The translations under genes were made by a program, and so were the position numbers. This document shows positions 13,401 through 24,500 of a stretch of DNA of 64,000 bases, one piece after another. The stretch spans positions 16,011,140 through 16,075,139 of the forward strand of contig NC_079384.1 of assembly GCF_021018895.1 (NCBI RefSeq), read 5' to 3'. The first letter of the stretch is position 1. Each line of letters starts with the position of its first letter. This DNA comes from Seriola aureovittata. Lineage: Eukaryota; Chordata; Actinopteri; Carangiformes; Carangidae. The notes beneath the pieces were generated by a model. The model was not told the DNA's origin and ran no database searches. It saw only the letters and a program-made list of their open reading frames with translations.

Positions 13401-16400
13401 CCTGCACTTGTGCTGTTAGCTTTCCTAATGAAAATGAGTCCTGTCTGCTGTGGTGGTGCAGGAGGATTTAATTCCATTAAAAGCAGACTGTATTTACAGC
13501 TTTCCCCTGGGTGAAGCTAAAACAGGAGACAGAGGGAGGGTAAGTAGAGCAGCCAGGCCGTCCTTACCGGCCCGTCCTCGTGAAACCTGTGCACGCTCAT
13601 AGGCTCCATGAGAGGGGGATACGGGCTCAGCTGCTCCGGAGGCTCCCAGGACGTCTCCCCAGACATTGCGTTGTAGAAGTAGGGCCGGCCGCTGGTCTCA
13701 TCCACCAACTGCTCCCAGTCTGAGGTCCACGCAGGGGGGGAGGCGGTGGACAGAGAGAGGGCAGGCGACTGAGGAGGTGAGGGAGAGCGGGGCTCCTCTG
13801 CAGAGAAAGGCTCAGGGTCCGTGGGGGAGTCAAGGAAGGGATTGTCCCAGGTGGTGCGCCCTGTCGCAGGGTGGTAGTAGTACTCCTGTCCACTTTCCTG
13901 GTCAGTGTGCACCTCCCATCCCTCTGGGTCAAGGTAGGAAGGAGAGTAGGACAAAGGAGCCGAGGGGGGAGACTCAGAGATGCTCTGGCGAAGCTGTGCT
14001 ACATTGACGTACACGGCTGACCTGGGACTTTCATTCTCCACCTGTAGAAAGGCCAAAAAAAAAACCAAAAAAAAGAAAAACTCAGGTGCTTTTAAAGAGC
14101 AAGAACGAAAGCTTACATACAAACACTGTGTGTGCTTTTATAAAAGACACTTTTCTGCATGATAAAACAAGCTTTCAGATGACACTCTGGTCACTTTCTG
14201 GTTGATGACAACAGCACTTCATAAGATAAATTCAAAGTACCAGCCTCCAGCCCACTGCTCTTACTATAGCTCCATATAAGTCTGCCTTCTGCAGCTTAGA
14301 GCTCAGGAAGTAAAAAAAAAAGAAAAAAAACAGACCACAGAGGTGTTCCTGCCACAATAATGATCATTACCTTATTCTAGCCTCATTTCTTGTGTTCTAA
14401 AACACACCCACAGATAAGAGTTTAAAGCTCTCATCGTGTCAAAGTTTGTCCTTCCAGACTAAGACATGCCAGCTTCTCCAGCATGCGGAGGAATCCTCTA
14501 CTACCAGTCAAATAATCAGTGAAAACGCTTTTGGTTTTTCCTCAATGCTCAAACACATTTTTCAGTTTCTGCCTTTCAGAGAGACGCTGGTGAAACCTCC
14601 ACGTGACTTTACTTTTATGAACACAGCTCCACATGATTCGACAGGAACATGACATGCAAATAGACTCAATCATCACAACTAATTTGTTTAAACAACGCCA
14701 ATGAGAGTGGAACTTGTGCGTGTGAAGGAAGGCTGCCTCTGAAACCCCAGCACTCCTGAAACTGTGATGCAACAAAGCAAGTGTCACGGTTGCACCTGAA
14801 ATTACCCCTGCCAGATTAAAAAAAAAAAAAAAAAAACACTGTGATCTTTCTTTCGGTTTCCCTCCTCTCACCTGGCTCCCCTTCCTGACCGTGAGAACCC
14901 CGGGATCTGTTGACCTGGAGCGACTCAACTCTGTCATGATGGCACAAACACAAAAGAGAGGCTGCTGTCTCTTTCAGGCTTCACTCTGACTGCGTCTCGT
15001 CTCGTAGCTAGCCACATGGTCTATATTTAACAGGAGCTGAGATCTGCGTGTCTGTGCTGCATCTGCTCATCAATGTGATCAATGTGCAGAGGTACAAGAG
15101 AGAAACATGTCAGGGGGGCGACTGTTTGCTGTTGATGTGCTTATACTTTGAGTATTTCAACTTTATGCTACTTTAAATTCAGAGTTTATTATTCTACTCT
15201 TTACTACGCTACATTTTTTTTGACAGTTGAAGCTACCCGTCACTATTAGAAGAGTTTTCACTGCAGTGGCTGCGGCTCAGGAGGTCGAGCAGGTCATTCA
15301 CTCCCCGGACGGACGGCGGTTTGATTCCCAGCTCCTCCAGTCTGCATGTCAAAGTGTCCTTGGGCAAGATACTGAACCCCTGAATGTGTCATCAGTGTGT
15401 GTGGCTGAATGTGGCTTGTACTGTATTGCACTTTGAGTGGTCAAGAAGACTAGAAAAGTGCAATCCATTTACCTCCTCACAGTGCCATTTTAGCCTGTAA
15501 CTGAGCGCGTGAAGTCATATTTTCTTTTTGAAAAGTGTAACGTCTGCCAGAGCAGCGAGAACGTCCCCGCTGTCTTCAATGCAAACCCTTGGGTCACATG
15601 TTTTCCTAAAACAAAGTGAAGCATCCTGCCTTTTTTTTTTTCTTGTTTCAGTTTCCTTTCTGGAGAATCTTGAATTAAATTCAATTTAAAATACATTATT
15701 CTTACTGTACTAACAGATTTCTTTTTCACTTGTTTTGGTAAAATGTGTTTTTTAAGACATAATTATATATTGTAATGTCTTCATTTAACATTTAAGCTGC
15801 CCTGCAATAACATCTGCTCCAGCTCAACCATCTACAACAGTAAAATGCTACTTAGCATATAGCAACACTATAATATATACAGTATAATTTAACAGCATCA
15901 ATGGAGTCGTTTTCTGCAAGTATATAAAGCTGATAATGTTCTATCACTTAAAGCTTGTAAATGCAGCATGTTTACTTGTAATGGAGAATTTTTACATTCT
16001 GTTACTGCTGCTACTACTGCTTATTGCTTAAATAAAAAGGATCTGAACACTTTCTCCAGCGCTGCCAACAGGCCGAGGAGCTCAGGAGACGTCACTAAAA
16101 CCAGTTAACATGAAAAAAAATTCAAATACAGCAAAGTGAGGACAATATGTTTTTTATTTTATCTATTTCTTTGAGCGTTTTTTATCCGTGTTTACGATGT
16201 TATCACTTTGCCGACTTTGCTTCATTATTGATCTCGAAGTCACCATGAGGCAATCAATAAGGACAACCAGACAAGTGACCCCGAAACAGGATTGATTCCA
16301 AACAAAAACACACACACACACACACACACAAACCACGGGACCACGAGAAATAGGCACAGAGGAAATGAAAGAGCTGCTTCATTGATATCTGAAATAGCTA

Positions 16401-18019
16401 CGCTGGAATGCCCCCATCCTCTGGAACAAACCACCCGAACCCAACCACACGCAGTGAAAGGAAAACTGCATGAGCTGTAAAAACATATCAACAAACACCG
16501 TGCGGCAATGGTGTGATAGACTGTCATCACTTTGAAGGGAATATCAGTGCGTACCCGCATGCAAATATGTCAAGTACATTTCCTCAAGTACTGTACTCCA
16601 GTATAATTTGTGTGCAACTTCATGTGAAGGATTTTTTCCCCTTTCTCTAGTCCTTTAGTTTGTTTCCATTGTTTCCACAGGTCACTTACTAGCAATCCCT
16701 AAAAACAATAGTCCATGTCTGTCTCTAGGAAAGCTACGATGGACAGAGTCCAGCTGGCCCAGTCCCCACTGGCAGTAGCCATGGCAACCAAGGTCGTAGC
16801 ACAGACCCTACGCTACAGACCTGTCCACTCCACTACTTTTGCTCTACCACATTTATCTGACAGCTGCTACTTTACATAGAAAATGTGAAAACGTTTGTGG
16901 CCTCACACAAAAAGACGTCTACTGTATGAGTCGTTACAAGTTCCTCCTAAAAAAAAAACAACTTTATTTTTCTTCGTTCCTACCTCCGCAATCATGTTAC
17001 GACCTCTCAGATTCATCCCCTGACTGTGTGAGGGGCCCGGCCCCCTAGGTTTGGAAACTACTGAACATCATATTGATGCATCAGAAAACAATCTAATAAT
17101 TTTATTTATATCCATTTACAATTTTTCTGCAGGATTTGTTTTTATAGATTTTGACGAGTTTGGACTTCCTCCTCTGTAAAGGAGTATTTCTAAACTAACA
17201 TAGTGGAGGATCTGAAAACTTTGACTCTTGTTAGTATCTTTGCAGTGTGTAAGCGAAACACCATCAGGCCCTAATGACAGAAAACATGTCTGCTGTCTTC
17301 CTTAAAAAAAAAAAAAAACAATCAACACAAAATTATGGAAGAAAAAAGACGTTTTGTTTATTTCCAGATGAAAGGCGCCGTTTTTAAAATGTCTGTACTT
17401 TGAAGCTGCTTCACTCTGTGTACCCGTATGACGTTCCACATCACAATGCCAGTTCTCTGCTGCGGTTGTTTTGCTACAAAGACCTGCCGGGGTCCACAAC
17501 AAGTGACTGAAATGCTCATCGACAACAAATGAAACTGTTATTCACACCTAAACACATATGAGGGTTTTTTTTTGAACATCCAAACTAAAAAAAAAAGGTA
17601 AAAACATCAAAACTAGAAAGGCAGCAACAGCTGTGAGCGCCGTCCGATCACTGGCACTTTACGCAGTACAGGAAGAGAGACAAGTGCAGAGGTGACATGT
17701 TTACGCAAAGCAGGAAGCGAGACCGTCATCAAAACATATAAACATGTAAAGTGTGCCGATCACACGGACTGAAATTTTTTACAATGTGGAAATAAAAGCG
17801 GCTTTGATGCCAGTGGGATGACCTACCTGAGGAACCACCGGCAGAGTCAAGCCCCGCTGGGCCCGGTGACTTGACCAAACCCTGGAGTACATGTCCACCA
17901 TGTTTATATTGTTCTATTTAGAGGAGCCATAAATCCACATGTACAAACTGACACCGAACTCCACACCAGCGACCCGAAAGCGTGCGACCACGTTCAATCA
18001 GCTTGTGATGGGAGACAGA

Positions 18020-18091
<72 letters not shown>

Positions 18092-18231
18092 TCGGCACAC
18101 TCGTGAAACACACCCTCCAGCGCACATCCTCCTCTTGCTGCAGCTGTGACAGTTGCAGCCCAGATAGAAAGGAGAACTATGAACTCTGTTACAATAGCAG
18201 CAGCAGGAAGGGACTGTGCGAGGACTGGGTG

Positions 18232-18280
<49 letters not shown>

Positions 18281-21200
18281 TGTGAGCCTATGCGTGAATT
18301 CCATTGCGCAGGATAGGGGGGTAGAGGGCAACTGTCTGCTTGTGCTAAGAGCCAAAAGCAGAAAGAGACAATGAAAACAAGACAGAGAACGGGCTTAGAT
18401 GAAGGGAGCAGCATAAACTATGCAGGTCACTTCAACCTACTTCCTGCCTGTGGGCCTATATGATAAAAAAAAAAAAAAAGGAAACGATAGCAATGGAAAC
18501 AAAGCTCTTGGAGAGCATGTGCCTTTTAGTTTAGGGATAAAGTCGAAAAAGGAAAAGAAAACACGTCACAGAAAATGAAAGCAACTACACACTCATGTGC
18601 AGCCGCTTCTCTAAAGTGTACAGTATTCAACCTCCTTCCAGCAAGTCAATAAGCCAACAATTGGGGAACAAAAGGGGAAGCAATAATTTCCCACAATGAC
18701 ATGGGAGAGCTCTGATGAGACGCTGTGTTGTTAAAACTGCACTTCACCGAGGGTAAAGGCTTGAAACAGGAAGTCCAATTGTTCAATCAATACTTCCTTC
18801 TACATGGGGGACAACATGCTGCAGACGGCGGGGCGGAGCGTGTTGTGGCTCTTTCAGTCAAGGTTTTTGGGGTTAGGGTTGATCTCAAATTAGGTTTGAG
18901 GCGGGGTGTTTACACCGCTGCAGTCATGCGTGTGTGTATCAAGGCTGTAGTGAATCAATGCTTCCTGGAGCCCCCCCCCTCCTCCCATAGGTTTGCTAAT
19001 CAAAAAACCTTGACATGTACACACTGCTGAATATGTTTACATCTGACTCTGGTGACATCTTTCAAGTTTTGTCTACAGAGAGAAACTGTTTGTGTTTGGG
19101 ATTTGTTTTACTCCGAAGATGCAAAATAACCATTTCCAGAAAGTGCATTTAAACATGTTTTCTGGAGCACGACACGGACTGAAAATCCTGCAGGGCAGAA
19201 GCAGACAACTCTCAAATACAGCCCTCAGCAATGCATGAAGCAGCAATCTGCTTGATTACTTAACCACATTAGCACTCATCCAATCAGACAATGGAGTTCC
19301 AAATTGGGGCCCAAATCACGCCACAAAGCACACAGTTGAGCTATTGAATCAACGTGGCTCCACCCCCCCCCACCCACCCCCCCACCCCCCCTCTTACATC
19401 ACACTCTTCATGGCCCAGAATCCAGGGTAACTCTGCTCAAAGTAGAGCCCTTCAGCTTATCGCGTTCTTCTCTTTGCTACTCCCGGCCAGGTCTGTGCGC
19501 CAACGAGCAACATCTGCAGACATGTCTTGCTCGTGACAGGTTTCTCCCACTCTTACTCTGTGGGTGAAGTGTTTTCAGTGTAGGAGGGGAAATATTTAAG
19601 CGCCAGTTTCTGCAATCCTCTCCGAGGAAACTAGAAATGAGCCGGCGAAAATGGAAACCTCGCCCCTTTGCAGAGATGACACCTTGACATTTAGCGCCAG
19701 GTGCAAGTAAATATCAACACGCAGCATGCAAACAAAGTGAAAACAGGCTGCTGAATGTGACTGTGGAAAACATTTTCTCTCTCCGGGAACCTTCTGCTCT
19801 GCACTAATAAACAGCAGCAGAACACCACTGCATTCAAGGTGAGGATCACTGAAATCTAGCACGTCATTCGAGCCTCACAAAAACATGTTGCACATAGTAA
19901 TGACACAAAGGACATTCCTGTCCGTGTGACTCATGCAACTCTTCACAAAGACCAGCTGAGGCCTCCTGCAGATTATCTATACATTACTGTGTGGATCAAC
20001 AATCCAAGGTGTCTGAAATTGCCCCAATTTGACCTCTCATGTGCTACATTCGAGTTACAGAGTGAACTTCTGATTGTCTGAAAAATAAACGCCAAGCAAT
20101 CCGAGCAAGACCAAAAAAAACAATAAAGTTGTTTAACACCATTTGTGGCTATAACCAGACTCCTCAAAGACTCTTCTTACTACCTGCAAGAAAAAATATT
20201 CATGATTTGCATGATTACAGAAGTTTTAACCAGATTCCAAAGTTGCACTTCTTGTTTCTAGTCTAAACAAAGATGGCAGCTGATAATGACAGACGATTTA
20301 AATAGTTATTATGAGTTATATTGATGTATATCTGTTTTTCTCTATTTTCATTCAAAATAACAGTTGTTTTACAAATGAGCAAGGACATGTGTAATTCCTG
20401 GTTACCTGGATTGGGAAAACCAGTTGCAACTGGGATAAAGATCAGAAAAAGAGTCTGGAAATACTTTCAAAACAGACATATGTGTGGTCAAACTATCAGG
20501 AGTTTTCACCACCGGGTATTTATGTTTCAGCTGCTTCGCTCTGTGACTTGAATGTAAAGGTAATACATGAGAGGTGCAAACAGAGGCTAGGCTCGTCTAA
20601 CCCTCTCCTCTCTACTGTCACACATTGCAGGTACATGCAGAACACACCACCAAACCTGTGTGACACACTGGCTGCTTGTAAAACCTTAAACCGACACGGA
20701 AAGCACTAACTCACTCTGCTTAAATGGCGAAATACGTCTCTGTTCTTCGTCAAAACAGTTCACACAATAAAGGTTAAAAGCGAGTCGGGAACAACCAAGA
20801 AGCTGAAGCTACATGCACCTGTTCTTCTTGGGCGAACACATGTTCTGTCAGGCAGGCGTCTGACCAGACACTCGCACTACCTGTTGGAGCGGTTTCTTGG
20901 CATTTGATTTTGCCTGCTCAACAGAGCAGCAGGAATTACAGCAGGTGAGGTGCTCACGGTAAAGCTGCGATTCATCCGGGTTTTTCTCAAACACGATTGA
21001 ATGGAAGGAACGGGATCATCTGTTCAGTTTAAAATGCTAAAAATAAAACAAACATCACAGTCAGGGCTGCGGATTCAACTTTTCTTTTACGTCTTTTACT
21101 ACAAAGATCAATGGGACATTGGACCCCATGTGGCAATTATCTTGACTTTGAGTGATAAAGATACATCAGACAAGTCATGCTCAATATTCATCATGAACCT

Positions 21201-21513
21201 TTAGAGAGGCTCTTCCAAAGAGCAGCACACTACAAACACACTGGTGCCACAAAGAGCTACAAAATAAGCACGACTATGAGAGGAATATTGCCTTAAAACA
21301 AAACAGGCATGAATATGTATTCAACTTTGCCTTTCTGCAAGATGTAAAGTTAAAATTAACCAAACTTTGAATTCCCAATCCCAACTGGATTTGTCATCCA
21401 CTTACCAAACTTAATATCCCATGAGAGACAAAAAGAACAGCCTCCATAGACCCTTGATATAAAGTGACCTACATTTTGGGCTAATTGCGAGTTCTGCACA
21501 TTACATATGAACG

Positions 21514-21581
<68 letters not shown>

Positions 21582-24500
21582 CCAACTGTATGGCAGGGCT
21601 GGCACTAAAAGCTCCAAAGCCCCTCTTGTTGAGAGTCAGGCCAGTGCCCCCAACTCCCACCTCCCACCACATGATCACCATGGAGATGGCCCTCCATTGT
21701 GGGGTAAGAATTAATGCACTTGAGGGGTCCTGGCACGTCTGCAGTCCTGTAACAAGTGTGGGGTCTCATTCACGCTTCCACAGGAGGAGAAATTGAAACA
21801 CACAGATTATAATCAGCAAATGTAAGTGAATCCAGTTACACCCAAGCAGCAAACTGTGCTGGTGATGCCCTCACTATCACTGGGTAAACTGGGAAAGGCT
21901 GCAGCCATTACAGTGCCACTCACAGTTGGTTTAAAACTGAACAGAAACCTCATCAAACACCTTTTTCCACAACAACCTGCCTGCTGCTGGCTGACGTCAC
22001 TCCTCTAACCTTGCAACAGGTGCGTTACACTTACCTGAAACAAAAAGTAGTTGTTTGTATGTTTTTTGGTTTTTTTTGTCGTTAATATTCAACAAACTAC
22101 ATCCAGAAGGGAAAGGAGGCGACGCGAGGAGTGTATTCGGATATGTTTCATCGTTTCCCAGCGGTGCGGTTCGCCACGACTCCCGGGATCGTCCGCGGTG
22201 CCGGGGAAACCAGGTAGCAGCAGCTGGAGGTTTGGGAGTGGCCGACAGCTTTCGGATTAACTCCTTCCTTCCTTCAGAGGGAAGCCACCCAGCCGACACA
22301 ACCTGTTTGTAACCTGTTCTGTTCTGTTCTGTTCAGGAGTGAGCACAGCTTTCTATAACCCCCCCCCCCCCCCCCCTTTTTAAAAGTTGACAACAGAGTC
22401 GCACACATGCACCACAATCCTCCAGCAGCTCTTCCCGGAGCAGTTCACCGAGTTATTAATCCAGAGCGAAGATCAATACTGGAAGCTATACTTTACACAG
22501 CAGGTCAACGCGACTCCACGCCCGCTGAAAACTTTCGCTGAGCAAAACTGGGATTGAATCAGCTGCTTTTTTTTTTTTTTTCCTTTTTTTCTCTCTTTCT
22601 CTGAGGTATTCAAGAAACACCTCTTTTCGTCTATTGAAATGGCTTGAAGGGGACCCGGCCATTCATATGCTGATGAGCTGGCACAGTTACTGTGAACCAG
22701 ACCAGTGCGGTATTCCAAGTCAGGACCCTCACTGCAGAAAGTGTCAAAATCAACAAGTGATTGACTCTTTGTAAATCTCATCCAAATCAGACGGTTAATT
22801 TACTCAGTGATGGACAGTAACTTAGTAGATTTACCTTAGTACTGGACTTATAAAGGGAAACTCCATACATTTTACACATCTAAGTCTTTTTAGGGGTCCT
22901 GGAGATTAAAACAAAGTTGTATGAAGTTTTTTTTTTTGTGTGGATCCAGAGGGATTTCGTCATCTCTCCAATAAAACCAGTGGTGGAAATCAAGCATAAT
23001 TATGGATTATTACAGTTAAGAGTTAAATATTTTACTTTTCATTACACTTCAACAGCTATAATTGTTCATTTTCAGTGAAGATTTACACAGAAAACCCATG
23101 ATAAGTTTATAAAATGGTGAATATGGTTTATGGTTTATAAAGGATTAAACTACCAAATAAATAGATTAACTATAATATATGAAGTATCTTAAAGTAGTTA
23201 AAATTAGCTTCACTACAACATTAAAATAGAGTTTACAAGTTATTAATTATGCCCATCTGATAATATAATAAATTATATAGTAATATAACACTGTTGGGGG
23301 TAATTCTGTTGTCTAATGGGTATTTGTGATACATTATGTGCATTTTATTATTTGATAATATTTCTGTACTTTTACTTTAAGTCTGAATTTTCCACTAATT
23401 TTTAAAATTCACTATTTTCGACACTTTCTGAACTTCAGCAGATTGACACATGTAAATAATAAGATGAAAGTTACATCAGAGCAGGAAGTGAAGTCACTGA
23501 GGCGTTATACTGTATTACAGTAAGTTTAGGTGGGCACAGATTTTAACTGCAGCACTGCACACATCAACATAAGGCAGCGAGGACTTGTTAACCCCTTAAA
23601 ATGAAGCTACTGGAAACCCACTGTCACACAATGTGAGAAAATAGAGGCCTGAAGAGATAAAACTGTCCAGTGTTATAGTAAAAATGCTCAGAACGGAGCA
23701 AGATCTGAAAAAAGTCCAATTATTCTATGTAGCAGAACATGTTTTATATTCTTTCTTGTCCTGTTAGATGTATCTTGTGACCCTCAGTAAGGTGTTTACA
23801 GGTGTATTTATACAGGAGCCAGTGGAGATCCCCTCACTACACACAGCTGATATAATCATGTGACACTGTGCAACACTTCTGATTCAGGTACAGTATGTCC
23901 TTTTAAATGCAAACAAGTAATATGTGTGTATTTTATATTTGTGATTTAGATTAATTAGTAGAGTTCTTCACTCTTCTAAAAAAAAAAAAGACCTTTTCTG
24001 CTGATTAGAAACAAAAAGCCACATTAAAGCTGCTTTCATTTCACTTTAAGACAGTAAAACACAGGGCTGCAAACACATGGCAGCTGACCTCTACGACTTT
24101 ACATGATGAAACTGCGCCCTCTCCTGGCTGTGAAATCACAATGCCACATTTTTGATCTCGTGATACAGAATGATGAATGAAAACAGTAACACAGGGGCGG
24201 GGCAGGGCGAAATATGCAATGAAGCACATTTAGTAACCAATTCAAATACATGGAGGTAACTGTGACATTTTGTCGGACACCGGAAGAAGTGGCTAAAATG
24301 GGTCCAATACACTCACATGAATGGAGAAACTGTGGCACACACACATTTGGCAACCATACCCACACATTTTGGTCATGCCCCAAACATTTCAGGAAGTGGT
24401 GTTTGAGTATTCCACCAAAATTTCACCATACCGGAAGTAATTGACGGTAAAAAAACAAAAAAACAAACAAAAACAAAACCTCTTTTACAAATATTGCAAA

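Noticed and set aside
17918..18414. Two minus-strand open frames of about 140 codons near 18.2 kb
   Set aside because: They consist of SLSLSL and HTHTHT runs translated from the GA and TG arrays; no gene-like sequence.
22473..22781. 102-codon minus-strand frame starting MRFTKSQSLVDFDTF, considered as another arhgap27 exon
   Set aside because: No consensus donor joins it in phase to the WW exon, it runs into a poly-lysine A-tract, and the sequence matches nothing I know of the family.
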